From: Myxococcota bacterium
GTDB lineage: Bacteria; Myxococcota_A; UBA9160; SMWR01
Assembly (NCBI GenBank): GCA_022447545.1
Contig: JAKVBI010000011.1
Coordinates: forward strand, 316,398-380,397
Direction of reading: 5' to 3'
DNA length: 64,000 bases
Numbering within the stretch: position 1 is the first letter of the stretch; each line of letters begins with the position of its first letter. A program made the translations under genes and the position numbers. A model generated the notes under the pieces. It worked only from the letters and a program-made list of their open reading frames with translations. It was not told the DNA's origin and searched no databases. Shown here in pieces: positions 1-9,758 of this stretch.

Positions 1-2
1 AG

Positions 3-542
3 GCGCAGCGCATGGCCGCCTGGCTGGCGGTGGAGCCCATCGACCACATCATCACCAGCAGCCGGCTGCGTGCCCAGCAAACCGCGGTCCCCCTTCAAGA
101 GTCGCTGGGGCTGAGCCCTGAAGTGATCGCCGACTTCGACGAGATCGATCGACGGGCGACGATCTACGCGCCCTTTACCGTCCTGCGAGATCGCTTCCCC
201 CACGTACTCGAAGCCGTGACCCAGGGCGACTGGGAATCCATCGGCTGGGACTCTCCTCAGGTATTCCGGCAGCGCGTGGTCACCGCCTACGAGGACCTCG
301 TGGCGCGCCGCCCGGGGGAACGGGTCGCGGTGGCCTGCCATGGAGGCGTGATCGGCGTCATCGCCACGCATCTGTTGGGCCTCGAGGATCCCTGGGTCTT
401 CGCCAACCCGCCCTTCGCCTCCTTCTCTCGCCTGATCGTCCACTCGGATCGCCCCGCACAGATCGTCAGTCTGAACGAGACCGGCCACTATGACGCGCAT
501 CGTGAACGCGTGGTGGGGCCGGACGGGGGAACTTCGGAATAG
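3..542 (+). CDS. Histidine phosphatase family protein, 5' end missing
   Basis: The frame is open from the first bases of the window, so the N-terminus with the catalytic RHG motif lies upstream. An ATG occurs at 12 but is unlikely to be the true start. What remains fits the branch-2 half of a phosphoglycerate-mutase-like domain: a region of SSRLRAQQTA type near the start (the usual 'S-LxRAxqTA' segment), a conserved acidic middle, and the second catalytic histidine in VACHGGVIG at about residue 112 of the visible part. Such enzymes remove phosphate from small metabolites or phosphoproteins; the substrate cannot be told. It is followed 69 bp later by a cyclase-family gene in the same direction. 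Confidence 0.85.
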   Translation, partial: AQRMAAWLAVEPIDHIITSSRLRAQQTAVPLQESLGLSPEVIADFDEIDRRATIYAPFTVLRDRFPHVLEAVTQGDWESIGWDSPQVFRQRVVTAYEDLVARRPGERVAVACHGGVIGVIATHLLGLEDPWVFANPPFASFSRLIVHSDRPAQIVSLNETGHYDAHRERVVGPDGGTSE

Positions 543-611
543 GCGGATGGAACCGGAGTGCGCCTCCTCCCATTCGCCCACCCTCGCAATTCAGCCAAGG
601 AGCCTGTTGCG

Positions 612-1673
612 ATGCAAACCCTTCGGCCCTACCTGGGCCTGGCCGAACCCACGCGGTTGAACGACCAACTCTTCGACGTGGAAGCCGTCGAGAGCGGATC
701 CTGGGTTCCCGGGCCCTATGGGCCCGAAGACGAACTCGGAAGTTACAACGAAGTCACACCCGAAAAAACTGCTCGTGCACTGAGCCTACTCAACGTGAGT
801 CGACCCGTTCGCACCTACACGCTTTCGGAAACCCTCTTCAACGGCTTCCCGGCCTTTGGTACACGCGAATACGATCAGAAGTTGGTGGTCCTCGGCTATC
901 GACCTCCTGGGGATTTCGAGGGCGTGTTCCAGGGGGTCGAGCCGCTTGGGCCCAACCGCCAGAGCGTGCACGAGGAGCGCGTCACCACCAGCTACAACCT
1001 GGGCACCAAGATCAACGGCCTACACCACACCGGCGTGGGCAACACCTTCTACAACGGTTTTCTCGGCTCCGAGATCGCACGCAGCTGGGGAACTGCAAAG
1101 CTCGGCAACGAGAAGACATTTCCCATCGTGACCCGAGGCATACTGATCGACGTGCTCGCCCTGGTGATGTCCCAGGGACGCGACAACGACACCTTCACGG
1201 CCCCCAATGGCAACCCGAGCCTGCGCTCCAACTACCGCATCACGGTGGAGGACATCGAGGCGTGCCTCGACCGACAGGGCATCGTTGAAGAGATCGGCCC
1301 GGGAGACGTGGTGTTGTTCCGCACAGGCTGGTCGAATCTGATTCGAGACGACCCCGAACGCTATCTGATGGGCTGGCCTCCGGGACCCTACCTGCGAGAA
1401 CTGCGGTACCTGGCACAGAAGCGCCCAGCCATCATCGGCAATGACACCTGGTGCTTCGAGTGTCTGGACCCTGAGATCACCAGCGGTGCCGGCACCCCGG
1501 GACACCAACTCCTGTTCATGCGCTATGGCATCCGAATCGGAGAGGCCGTGCGCACCCAGGAACTCGCTGACGACGGCATCTACGAGTTCGTCTTCTGCCA
1601 CACCCCACAACCCGCCGAAGGAGCCACGGCGGGCGCAGCCCCGTGCATGGCGCTGGCCCAGCCCCCAGCCTGA
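612..1673 (+). CDS. Cyclase family protein (kynurenine-formamidase fold)
   Basis: A 353-residue soluble protein. I chose ATG 612 because AAGGAG lies nine bases upstream; an in-frame GTG at 558 would add 18 unlikely residues. The N-terminus (YGPEDELGSYN) and the segments TRGILIDVLAL, GDVVLFRTGW and IIGNDTWCFE are typical of the cyclase/KynB hydrolase family, which hydrolyses cyclic or amide bonds with a divalent metal. The usual metal-binding HxGTHxDAPxH stretch appears here as LGTKINGLHH, so the His and Asp ligands are replaced by Lys and Asn. The gene is followed by an acyl-CoA synthetase, suggesting a ring-opening or hydrolysis step before CoA activation. That role is inference. Confidence 0.8.
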   Translation: MQTLRPYLGLAEPTRLNDQLFDVEAVESGSWVPGPYGPEDELGSYNEVTPEKTARALSLLNVSRPVRTYTLSETLFNGFPAFGTREYDQKLVVLGYRPPGDFEGVFQGVEPLGPNRQSVHEERVTTSYNLGTKINGLHHTGVGNTFYNGFLGSEIARSWGTAKLGNEKTFPIVTRGILIDVLALVMSQGRDNDTFTAPNGNPSLRSNYRITVEDIEACLDRQGIVEEIGPGDVVLFRTGWSNLIRDDPERYLMGWPPGPYLRELRYLAQKRPAIIGNDTWCFECLDPEITSGAGTPGHQLLFMRYGIRIGEAVRTQELADDGIYEFVFCHTPQPAEGATAGAAPCMALAQPPA

Positions 1674-1751
1674 AAAGCCTCAGCCACCCCCAGGTTCGAG
1701 ACGGTGGAACGAGTTCCATCGCGTAGAATCCACGTGATCCCTGGAGGAAAC

Positions 1752-3353
1752 TTGGCCGAACTCGATGTCGACTTTCTGAGCGCACACGCCGAGGCCATGC
1801 CGGACAAGCTCGCCGCCATCGACGATCGCCCGGACGGGAGCCTGCGAAGTGCGTCCTTCGCCCAGCTCGAGGCGGATGCCAACCGGCTGGCCCACGCCCT
1901 ACAGGGTGCTGGAGTGAAAGCCCACGATCGAGTCGCCTGGAGCGGACCCAACTCCATCGACGCCCTGCTGATCACACATGCCACACGCAAGCTCCGTGCG
2001 ACTCCGGTAGCCGTCAACTATCGCTTCACCGACGAGGAGGCTGCCTTCGTCGTCGACGACTCGGACTCGGTAGTGGCCTGGGTCGATGCCGAAACTGCTG
2101 CACTGTTCGCACGGTTCCGAACTCGCACTCCGAAGCTGCGCGAAGTCGTCGTCTTCGATGGCACGCCGGCCGCTCAAGACCAGCAACGCTCCATCGACTT
2201 TCTCCAAGGACAACCCGAGTCCGCACCGAACGTGTCACCAGGCGGCGAGGGGGCCGCAACCATGCACTACACCTCGGGCACGACGGGCCAACCCAAGGGA
2301 GCGGTGCGGCGCGCCACAGGTCACCCAGAGCAGGGTGAGGAATTGCCGAGCCTCCTCGACCTCATCGGATACGGGCCCGGGGACGTATACATCACGACCG
2401 GGCCCCTCTATCACTCGGGTCCGGGAGAGTTCGCAACGATTTCCACCATGCTGGGGAATACCACCGTCATTCAGAGGCGCTTCGACCCCGAGGACTGGCT
2501 GCGCCTGGTGGAAAAATATCGCGTCACGAGCGTGTACGCGGCACCGACCCCAATCCGCCGAATCTGCCAACTCCCGGACGAGACCAAGACCCGCTACGAC
2601 CGTTCGAGCGTCCGGATCGCCATGGCCGGCGCCGCCCCCTGGACCCATGCGCTCAAACTCGCCTACCTGCGAGACTTCCCCGAAGAGTCCCTCTGGGAGG
2701 TCTACGGCTCGACGGAACTCGGCGTGAACACCCTGCTCGCTCCCGCGGACCAACGGCGCAAGCCCGGCTCGTGCGGCAAACCCATCCCAGGTGTCGAGAT
2801 CGCGCTGTTCGACGAAGCGGGCCAGCTTGTGTCCGAGCCCGACACACCCGGTGAACTGTTCGTCCGCTCGCCTCTACTCTTCGATGCCTACCACAACAAC
2901 CCCGAGAAGTTCGCCGCAGCCCAACGCGATGGCTTCTTCAGCGTCGGGGATATCGCCACCTTCGACTCCGAAGGCTTCTATTTCATTTGCGATCGCAAGG
3001 CCGACATGATCATCTCGGGCGGCGTAAACATCTATCCGGCCGAGGTCGAAGCAGCCCTCGAACTTCACCCACGAGTTCAAGAGGCCGCAGTGATCGGGAT
3101 CCCCAGCGATGAGTGGGGAGAGACAGTCCACGCCCTGGTGGTTCTCGCGCCGGACAGCACTCGCGATCCGCAAGACCTGGTCGACCGCCTCGGTGATCAA
3201 CTCCGCGAACACCTGCGCGAACACCTGGCCGGTTTCAAAGTCCCACGTTCGTTCGAAATCCGCCAGGAACTTCCACACAATGGGGCCGGAAAGCTGCTCA
3301 AGCGCGAACTGCGTGAACCCTTCTGGAAGGATCGCACACGAAAACTCGTCTGA
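1752..3353 (+). CDS. AMP-dependent acyl-CoA synthetase/ligase
   Basis: An ANL-superfamily enzyme that adenylates a carboxylic acid and transfers it to CoA. The start is uncertain: TTG 1752 follows GGAGG by four bases and gives LAELDVDFL, while an in-frame GTG at 1704 would give 549 residues. The P-loop is YTSGTTGQPKGAV, the A5 region is EVYGSTELG, the A8 hinge is DRKADMIISGGVNIYP and the A10 lysine is in NGAGKLLKREL near the C-terminus, so all catalytic signatures are intact. It lies about 80 bp after the cyclase-family gene and 60 bp before an LLM oxidoreductase, in one likely transcription unit. Substrate unknown; a medium or cyclic carboxylate fits the context. Confidence 0.9.
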   Translation: MAELDVDFLSAHAEAMPDKLAAIDDRPDGSLRSASFAQLEADANRLAHALQGAGVKAHDRVAWSGPNSIDALLITHATRKLRATPVAVNYRFTDEEAAFVVDDSDSVVAWVDAETAALFARFRTRTPKLREVVVFDGTPAAQDQQRSIDFLQGQPESAPNVSPGGEGAATMHYTSGTTGQPKGAVRRATGHPEQGEELPSLLDLIGYGPGDVYITTGPLYHSGPGEFATISTMLGNTTVIQRRFDPEDWLRLVEKYRVTSVYAAPTPIRRICQLPDETKTRYDRSSVRIAMAGAAPWTHALKLAYLRDFPEESLWEVYGSTELGVNTLLAPADQRRKPGSCGKPIPGVEIALFDEAGQLVSEPDTPGELFVRSPLLFDAYHNNPEKFAAAQRDGFFSVGDIATFDSEGFYFICDRKADMIISGGVNIYPAEVEAALELHPRVQEAAVIGIPSDEWGETVHALVVLAPDSTRDPQDLVDRLGDQLREHLREHLAGFKVPRSFEIRQELPHNGAGKLLKRELREPFWKDRTRKLV

Positions 3354-3412
3354 GTGCTCCTGTCGACCTCGCCAGGCCCACGGCAGCACCCGACCCGTGT
3401 AAGCTGAAACCC

Positions 3413-4669
3413 ATGGACACACCTCTTCGCTTCGGGATCTTCGCTGCTCCCTTCCACTCCGATCGCCAGAACCCGACGCTCCACTATCAGACCGACCTCG
3501 AGTTGCTGCAGCGACTGGACGAACTCGGCTACGACGAAGCGTGGATTGGTGAACACCACTCGGGGGGCTGGGAGATGATTGGCTGCCCCGAGATGTTCCT
3601 GGCGGTTGCGGCCGAGCGCACCAAACACATCAACCTCTGCACCGGGGTCGTGTCCCTCCCCTACCACCACCCCTTGATGGTTGCGGACCGCATGGTGATG
3701 CTCGATCACCTCACACGTGGGCGGATCAAGTTCGGTGTGGGTCCCGGCGCCCTGGCCAACGACGCCCAGATGATGGGCATCGATCCGATGGCCATGCGGC
3801 GTATGATGGAGGAGTCCCTCGAGGCCATCATCGCCCTGCTCCACAGCGACGAACCCATCGATCGCGAAACAGACTGGTTCAGCCTCCGAGAAGCAGTTCT
3901 CCAACACGCCCCCTATCAGCGCCCCTGCTTCGACATGGCCGTTGCGGCCACGGCTTCACCCGCCGGGCCACGCTGTGCGGGCCGCTTCGGGATCGGTTTG
4001 CTTTCGCTCAGTGCCACCAGCGCTGGTGGGTTCGACGCACTCGCCACGCACCGCGAGATTTGGAAGACCAAAGCGGAGGAACACGGCCAGGTCTTCGACC
4101 CCGGCCAGTGGGCCCTGTGTGCGCCCATGTATGTAGCCGAGACGCGCGAGCAGGCGCTGCGAGATGTCGAAGTGGGCATCTATGAATGGGTCGACTACTT
4201 CATGAACGTTCTGTCTCTGCCGCTGCTTCCCAACGAAGAACCCGATCCCAAGAAATGGCCCCAACGCATGATCGAGAGTGGTGCGGCCGTGATCGGAACA
4301 CCCGATGATGCCATCGAGCAGATCCGACGCCTGCAAGAGGAAACCGGCGGCTTCGGGGCCTACCTGGTGATGGCCAACGATTGGGCAAATGCCTCGAACA
4401 CTCAGCGCTCCTACGAGCTGATCGCCCGACACGTCTTTCCCGAGTTCCAGGGCTCAACACGACGAGAACGACGAGCGCGACGGCACCTACAAGCGGTGCG
4501 TGAAGACCATCTGACGAGTATTGGCGCCGCCATTGAAACGGCCATCGACGAGCATTCGAAGGAAATGGCCGCCACCGGACGCGAGTCCGGTTACCACATC
4601 AAGCATGGTGACGCGACGCCCTACCTCGAGGAAGAAATCCTCAAGCGCGGCAAAGGTGAGGAGCACTGA
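3413..4669 (+). CDS. LLM class flavin-dependent oxidoreductase
   Basis: A 418-residue protein of the bacterial luciferase-like monooxygenase family, which uses FMN or F420 for oxygenation or hydride transfer. Diagnostic stretches are LRFGIFAAPFH at the N-terminus, YDEAWIGEHH, TGVVSLPYHHPLMVADRMVMLDHLT and RIKFGVGPGA. The final 70 or so residues after ARHVFPEFQG form an Arg/Glu-rich extension (RRERRARRH), a tail often seen in the larger subgroup of this family. The start codon has no strong ribosome site. It closes the plus-strand run that begins with the cyclase-family gene and converges with the SnoaL-like gene on the other strand. Confidence 0.9.
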   Translation: MDTPLRFGIFAAPFHSDRQNPTLHYQTDLELLQRLDELGYDEAWIGEHHSGGWEMIGCPEMFLAVAAERTKHINLCTGVVSLPYHHPLMVADRMVMLDHLTRGRIKFGVGPGALANDAQMMGIDPMAMRRMMEESLEAIIALLHSDEPIDRETDWFSLREAVLQHAPYQRPCFDMAVAATASPAGPRCAGRFGIGLLSLSATSAGGFDALATHREIWKTKAEEHGQVFDPGQWALCAPMYVAETREQALRDVEVGIYEWVDYFMNVLSLPLLPNEEPDPKKWPQRMIESGAAVIGTPDDAIEQIRRLQEETGGFGAYLVMANDWANASNTQRSYELIARHVFPEFQGSTRRERRARRHLQAVREDHLTSIGAAIETAIDEHSKEMAATGRESGYHIKHGDATPYLEEEILKRGKGEEH

Positions 4670-4708
4670 GCCGCCCCGTCACGGCCTGCGTACGGATCGA
4701 CCACTGCA

Positions 4709-5140
4709 CTATCGGGGGGCTGGGCCCTGAATCTTGCGATGCGCCATGCACCAACCGCGCTCGGTGCGTGCGAATTCGTCCTCGTAAATCCCCAGGGTCA
4801 CAAGCGCTGGCGTCGCATCGGTATTCACATAGTAGTGGAAGACCGAACGAGCATGGGCGCGATCCCCCGAGAGGGTGACGGTGCTGGTCGTGATCACATG
4901 GCGCGTGTGGGTTCCAGGGCCAGAGGTGCCGCCCTCACGTCGGGCTCGCGCGCCTGCCAGAATCTCTGCATGACCCTGCTTGGAACCATAATTCGCGCCC
5001 CCATCCCAGATGGCGTCCTCGGTGAAGAGTTGGATGTATTCATCGAGTTCCCCGTCGTCGGCCATTTGCGCCAGGCGCGCCAACAAGTTCCGGACCTCGA
5101 GTTCGTCCGCGACACGCTGCACCAGCCCTTCATCCGCCAT
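4709..5140 (-). CDS. SnoaL-like / nuclear transport factor 2 family protein
   Basis: A 143-residue single-domain protein. ATG 5140 is chosen because AGAGG precedes it by five bases, although the frame extends much further upstream as non-coding-looking sequence. The N-terminal helix region (VADELEVRNLLARLAQMADDG), FTEDAIWDGG and THTRHVITTSTV are typical of the SnoaL/NTF2 cone fold used by small isomerases, hydratases and dehydratases. A likely relative (31833-32348) in this window shares the FTPDAIWDGG-type region. Function beyond a small-molecule enzyme or binding protein cannot be assigned. Confidence 0.85.
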   Translation of the reverse strand: MADEGLVQRVADELEVRNLLARLAQMADDGELDEYIQLFTEDAIWDGGANYGSKQGHAEILAGARARREGGTSGPGTHTRHVITTSTVTLSGDRAHARSVFHYYVNTDATPALVTLGIYEDEFARTERGWCMAHRKIQGPAPR

Positions 5141-5229
5141 TGCGACCTCTCTTTCCTTTCTGCGAAAAGCCCAGCATGAGCGGGGGCGCGAAGAGATGCA
5201 AGCAGCTCGTGCGCAGCGACGGAATCCAT

Positions 5230-6192
5230 TCAGCGACCCAGAATGCGCGGAAGGCGTACGCCCCCCATCCATGCCGCCAGCGCTAGACAACCGGCACTCG
5301 ACAACCAGTCGCGGCGTGTGGACGGTTCCCGTAGGCCACGGCATCCGACCATCCCCAGCAGAAGCACTGCACTTTCGCGCGGCTCGAGCGTCAACGCCAG
5401 TTCGATTCCATGGTGATCCGAGTAGGGATCGTCGGGTGCGCGACTTTCGAGCAGAGTGATGTTGTGAATTTGAACTTTCCAACGCGGGGACTCACGGACG
5501 AGCACATAATCGATCCAGGGGCTTTTCTGAACGCCTACTTCGTGAGGCTCGAGGGGAACCGTCCCACACCCACAACGCCGGCGGAAAGAAGCCGTTGGGT
5601 CCGACCAAACCGACGTCAGTCCGGCGTACAACGAATCGCCGGGCTCGGTGTTCAGGTCGCCGGCCGCCAGCAACGGCACGGTGGGATCTTCCCGCTGGGC
5701 AGCTCTCGAGAGCTGAGCAAGTTGCGCCTGGCGCACCTCGCGGTAGGTGCGCCGGCCGTACTGAGCCTGGAGATGGGTGTTCATGAGTACGATCACCTCA
5801 CCATCGCGCCGGACCTCGAACCGCTCGATCCCCTTGTCCGCAAAACCATCCCCCTCCCAGATCCGCCAGGACGGACCCTCGGTGGTGAAGGGTTCGAAGG
5901 AGTTCGCAGTCACCTGCCAACCGGATTCCCGCCTCACGAAACTCGACAGGCCACCACGTCCACCCGGAAACCAACCCGTAGGTAGAACCACCGGCATGTA
6001 GACGTCATCGAGCCTCTCGGCCAGAGTCCGGGCGAGGCCCGGTAACCAGACTTCCTGAAAGAGCAAAAAGTCTGCATGGGGCGGCTTGAGGACACGTTCT
6101 GCGACCTGCTCGACACGCTCGTGAAGGCGCGTCGCGGTCGGCAACAGATGGAGGTTCCAGCTGATCAGACGTAGCGGATGTCCCGAGTTCAC
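5230..6192 (-). CDS. Endonuclease/exonuclease/phosphatase (EEP) family hydrolase
   Basis: A 320-residue protein with the EEP fold: SWNLHLLP at the N-terminus, FQEVW carrying the metal-binding Glu, MNTHLQAQYG, AAGDLNTEPGD with the Asp-Leu-Asn triad, and DPYSDHHGIEL with the catalytic Asp-His near residue 260. Family members cleave phosphodiesters in nucleic acids, phospholipids (sphingomyelinase-like) or inositol phosphates. About 50 residues continue past the domain, containing a hydrophobic patch (WLSSAGCLALAAWMGG) and a basic end. That tail could be a membrane-associating segment or extra read-through. It is divergent from the DUF1329 gene. Confidence 0.85.
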   Translation of the reverse strand: MNSGHPLRLISWNLHLLPTATRLHERVEQVAERVLKPPHADFLLFQEVWLPGLARTLAERLDDVYMPVVLPTGWFPGGRGGLSSFVRRESGWQVTANSFEPFTTEGPSWRIWEGDGFADKGIERFEVRRDGEVIVLMNTHLQAQYGRRTYREVRQAQLAQLSRAAQREDPTVPLLAAGDLNTEPGDSLYAGLTSVWSDPTASFRRRCGCGTVPLEPHEVGVQKSPWIDYVLVRESPRWKVQIHNITLLESRAPDDPYSDHHGIELALTLEPRESAVLLLGMVGCRGLREPSTRRDWLSSAGCLALAAWMGGVRLPRILGR

Positions 6193-6360
6193 GACCCCAG
6201 TGGACGATGGTCTGCAACCCGTGTCAAGTCTGTGGGATTCGGTGCTCGAACTCGAAACTTTGTCCTCGGGGAATCACCGGATTTCCTGCGACTCTCAGTC
6301 TCCTCAACACCCCTCATCCAAGGCTGGGAGCCCCGAATAGGTTGTGGCAGCATCCGGAGC

Positions 6361-7746
6361 ATGATCGGATTCCGTCGTCACTCCTCTCACCGTTCTCGAA
6401 GTCTTCCCACTCTCCGCTGCGCCCGCCTCCTCCACGGGCAACGGGTCGCGGCCCTGCTTCTCGTGGTCACAGGAGCCACCCCGGCACCCGCCACCAACGA
6501 GGACGCCAGTAGCACCACACCCTCTTTTCAGGAGGGAGACGTCCTATCCATGGACGACATCTCCAAGCTCAAACCATTTCTGCCCGAACAAGTCTGGGAC
6601 AACCGGGATTTTTTCTTCTACGAAGGCATGCAGCTGGAAATCGGTCCCACCATGTACGACTACTCGCCAGCCGATGCCTACAAGGCCGCCACGGAACGGT
6701 ACAAGGGCGAGGCACGCATCGGACCCGATGGAAGCCTCGAGAATTTCACTGCCGGCCAGCCCTTTCCCACCGAAGAGATCGACTGCCTGGGCGATCCGCT
6801 CGCGGGCGTCAAGATCATGTGGAGCCACAACTATCAGTGGCGCGGAACCGGCGCCCACGCGAGCTTCTTCTATTCCTATTGGGACCGGGGAGAGCAACTT
6901 CCCCTCTACTACGAGGGGTTCGCGCGCGGCATCAATCTATCGAACCGCGTCGAGCCCCAGTACGAAGCAACCGGAGGCAGCATTTTCCGGAGTGAAAAGC
7001 GCAAGAGTGCCAGTGGGCCCGAAGTCGAGGCGCCCTTCGATGCACGTGGCATCGTGCTGTTGACCTATCGCTACCGGTCATCGGACGGGCCTCCCGCCGA
7101 TGCCAAGAACGACGACACCTGGGTCTACGTTCCGACCTTGAGGCGCGTTCGACGTATCTCCACCGCCCAGCGCACCGATGCGGTTGCGGGAACGGACTTC
7201 ACCATGGACGACCTATTCAGCTTCAATGGCATCGTCCCCCAGTACGAGTGGACCTGTCTGGGCGAGCACCAACTGATCGCGCCCATGAACACCAAGGTCA
7301 AGGCCTACCCCTTCGAGAAGGACCACAACTTCGGACCCTACGGCTTGTCATTCGCCAACGACCGCTGGGAAATGCGCGACACCTTCCTCGTGCGAATGGT
7401 GCCCAAGAACGACGACCACCCGTATTCCCGCAAGGACATCTACATCGACAAGCAGACCCTGACCGCGCTGTACTCCTTCGCCTACGACCAAAAGCACGAA
7501 CTGTGGAAAGTCATCACCCATAACAAGCGCTGGACCGAAAACCATGACCTCACGGGCAATTGGTACCCCGGCTGGGAGGGAGTCCCCGAACCGCGAGACC
7601 TGATCATCGTGAGCGACATGATCATCAACGTTCAAACCGGCACGGGAAACCGGATCGAATTCTGGGACCGCCGCGGCGCACCCTTCACCAGCAAAGGCAA
7701 GATCCGTCGCTTCCTCGACGTCGGGCGCCTGACCAAGGGCCGCTGA
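6361..7746 (+). CDS. DUF1329 domain protein (outer-membrane lipoprotein-sorting type), exported
   Basis: A 461-residue protein from ATG 6361; the frame is open earlier but upstream sequence does not look coding. The N-terminus has a long basic region, then VAALLLVVTGATPAPA, consistent with a Sec signal peptide. The body matches the DUF1329 pattern: an acidic start (PFLPEQVWDNRDFFFYEGM), DTWVYVPTLRRVRRIS, GTDFTMDDLFSFNG and RDIYIDKQTLTALYSFAYD-like segments. The fold is thought to resemble LolA/LolB, with a hydrophobic pocket. In several proteobacteria DUF1329 genes sit near steroid, alkane or lipid catabolic genes, which agrees with the SDR and CoA genes nearby. Periplasmic lipid carriage is inferred. 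Confidence 0.85.
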   Translation: MIGFRRHSSHRSRSLPTLRCARLLHGQRVAALLLVVTGATPAPATNEDASSTTPSFQEGDVLSMDDISKLKPFLPEQVWDNRDFFFYEGMQLEIGPTMYDYSPADAYKAATERYKGEARIGPDGSLENFTAGQPFPTEEIDCLGDPLAGVKIMWSHNYQWRGTGAHASFFYSYWDRGEQLPLYYEGFARGINLSNRVEPQYEATGGSIFRSEKRKSASGPEVEAPFDARGIVLLTYRYRSSDGPPADAKNDDTWVYVPTLRRVRRISTAQRTDAVAGTDFTMDDLFSFNGIVPQYEWTCLGEHQLIAPMNTKVKAYPFEKDHNFGPYGLSFANDRWEMRDTFLVRMVPKNDDHPYSRKDIYIDKQTLTALYSFAYDQKHELWKVITHNKRWTENHDLTGNWYPGWEGVPEPRDLIIVSDMIINVQTGTGNRIEFWDRRGAPFTSKGKIRRFLDVGRLTKGR

Positions 7747-7841
7747 CTCCACTCGGCTGGGCGCTTTCCACGCATCGATCGATTCGGCACCGCGGAGACA
7801 TCGCAGCGAGGTAGAGTGTTCTCCCAGCCAGGGAGGAAAGC

Positions 7842-8672
7842 ATGGAACTCGGTCTTGCAGGCAAGACGGTCATCATCACGGGTGCGAGCGGTGGCATTGG
7901 CCGAGGACTCGTGCAGGGTTTCGCACAGGAGGGCTGCAAGGTCGTCCTGGCCAGCCGTGACGCGGGTAAGTGCGAAGAAGTCGCAGCCACGGCGGCCGAT
8001 CTACCGGGCGAGACCCTCGTAGTTCAGACCGACGTCACTCAGCGCGATTCGGTGGAGGCCCTGGCCGCACGCACCCACGAAGCTTTCGGTCCGGTGGACG
8101 TACTGGTCAACAATGCCGGTGGAGTCGCCTATCCCCGTCCCTTCCTCGAAAAACCCAGCGACGAACTCGAGTGGGAGCTGAACCTCAACGTCTGGGGCGT
8201 CGTCCATTGCACCCATGTCTTCGGCGGAGAGATGGTCGAACGCGGTGAGGGCAGCATCGTCAACATCACCTCCAACTCCGCCCTGGTGGGCGAAGCCGGC
8301 GTCCAGGTCGCGCACTACGGAGGAACCAAAGGCTACGTGATGGCCTTCAGCAAAGCCCTCGCCACAGAATGGGGAGGCACCGGGGTTCGCATCAACTGCG
8401 TGGCCCCGGGCTGGATCGTGCCGTGGGATACCGACCACGTGGGCGATGGAAGTTTCTGGAAAAAGTACGGCTACGATTTCTTCGGAACCCCCGAGTCCAT
8501 GGCCGCAGCGATCGAAGAAGGCGGCGCCGTGTTCAACGTCGAAAACCAGCCCATCAAACGAATCGGCCGCCCTGAGGACATGGCCAACGCAGTGCTGTTC
8601 TTCGCGTCGGAGGTCTCCGCCCATCAGACTGGACAGCTGGTATCCGTCAGCGGCGGCGCCTACATGTTCTGA
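7842..8672 (+). CDS. SDR family NAD(P)-dependent oxidoreductase
   Basis: A 276-residue classical short-chain dehydrogenase. GGGAGGAAAGC immediately precedes ATG 7842. The coenzyme motif is TGASGGIG (residues 15-22), NNAGG follows near residue 90, the catalytic Ser lies in NITSNSALVG and the Tyr-Lys pair in YGGTKGYVMAF. The loop after the active site is long (WIVPWDTDHVGDGSFWKKYGYDFFG), which may shape a larger substrate pocket. It probably oxidises or reduces a hydroxyl/ketone in the lipid or alicyclic acid pathway of this region. It follows the DUF1329 gene by 95 bp, perhaps with its own promoter. Confidence 0.93.
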   Translation: MELGLAGKTVIITGASGGIGRGLVQGFAQEGCKVVLASRDAGKCEEVAATAADLPGETLVVQTDVTQRDSVEALAARTHEAFGPVDVLVNNAGGVAYPRPFLEKPSDELEWELNLNVWGVVHCTHVFGGEMVERGEGSIVNITSNSALVGEAGVQVAHYGGTKGYVMAFSKALATEWGGTGVRINCVAPGWIVPWDTDHVGDGSFWKKYGYDFFGTPESMAAAIEEGGAVFNVENQPIKRIGRPEDMANAVLFFASEVSAHQTGQLVSVSGGAYMF

Positions 8673-8702
8673 GCAGGAGCCATGCGAGTCGGAGAGGACG
8701 CC

Positions 8703-9623
8703 TCACCCCCCACTTCGAATGAAGCGGCGAATCGCTCGAGCACTCCAGTTGTCGTGATCCTCACCCCAAGCCTCGATCGAGCCCCAGGACCAGCGCGTCA
8801 AACAGTTCCAGGTAAACAGATTCGGATTCAAATGCACGCCCAGGGCGTTCTGGCACTCGCCCTCGGCTACGAGATCTCGACCGAGTTCGTCCCTCGCCTC
8901 CACGCGAACCCGCGTCGGATGCCCATCCCGGCGTTCCAACACGTCTCGGCGCCCGGAAGCCAGCTTCGCGTACTCGCCATCTCGCAACAGGAAGCCGTGA
9001 ATCACCACGCAGCCCTCGCCGGCATCCATGGTGATGCAGTGGAAGGCGTCGCGTTCGGAAGCCGTCGCGTAGGTATACCCCCCGTGATCGGGCCCCGGGT
9101 TGTGGAGTCCCGAGCCGAACTGCGAACGAACCCCCCATGAGCGGTCCCGCATCCCGAAAGCATCAACGGGAATCGTCTCATCGCCAAGCCGCAGGGTGCC
9201 CGTATAGCGACCGGGCTGATCCAGATGACCGCCTGCCAGGTAGTTCGGCTCGCAGATCGCCTCGAAGGTCAGATCCACGGCGACGTCTCCCGCGTCGGGG
9301 TCCAGGTAGTCGAGCTTGTACTTCGACAGAGGTGTCAGGCAGCGGTAGCGAATGCCGTTGGCAAGTTCGAAATCCGTCAGATCCCCCTCGGGCATGGGCA
9401 GGTGCCAGAAGTTCTTCCCGTACAAGCAGTTCCAGGGCTGACTCCCGGAGTCGTCCCAGATGAAGGCGGCTCCAGCTGAAATCCCGAGGTTGGGCCGGAA
9501 GAAGGGATAGAGCTGGCCCGAGATGCCACGCTCCGGGACCGCGAAGGTGAACCAACAGGTCTCCGTCCAGTACGGATCGTCACTGGTGGGGGGATGAAAG
9601 CGATCATCGGGGTGCATCTCCAT
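8703..9623 (-). CDS. AttH-like/DUF7064-type protein of unknown function
   Basis: A 306-residue protein with AGGAGG before ATG 9623. It has no signal peptide and no catalytic signature I recognise. It contains DPYWTETCWFTFAVPERGISG, PVDAFGMRDRSWGVR and a Trp-rich C-terminus (TWNCLTRWSWGSIEAWGEDHD). The central GMRDRSWG segment and twin beta-sheet appearance recall AttH-type lipocalin-like proteins and the DUF7064/7065 families, often found beside steroid or terpenoid genes. This assignment is from pattern memory and is only moderately secure. It shares a 135-bp divergent promoter region with the cupin gene. Confidence 0.6.
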   Translation of the reverse strand: MEMHPDDRFHPPTSDDPYWTETCWFTFAVPERGISGQLYPFFRPNLGISAGAAFIWDDSGSQPWNCLYGKNFWHLPMPEGDLTDFELANGIRYRCLTPLSKYKLDYLDPDAGDVAVDLTFEAICEPNYLAGGHLDQPGRYTGTLRLGDETIPVDAFGMRDRSWGVRSQFGSGLHNPGPDHGGYTYATASERDAFHCITMDAGEGCVVIHGFLLRDGEYAKLASGRRDVLERRDGHPTRVRVEARDELGRDLVAEGECQNALGVHLNPNLFTWNCLTRWSWGSIEAWGEDHDNWSARAIRRFIRSGG

Positions 9624-9758
9624 GGATTCCTCCTGTCAGGCTCGACTTCCCACGAATACCCGGAGACGGCATTCTACGCCAGACACGGAGCTCGACTGCA
9701 GCACCGTTCGGTCCAGACTCCGAGCGATCACCAAGACCTCACACCCTGGAGACCTCGT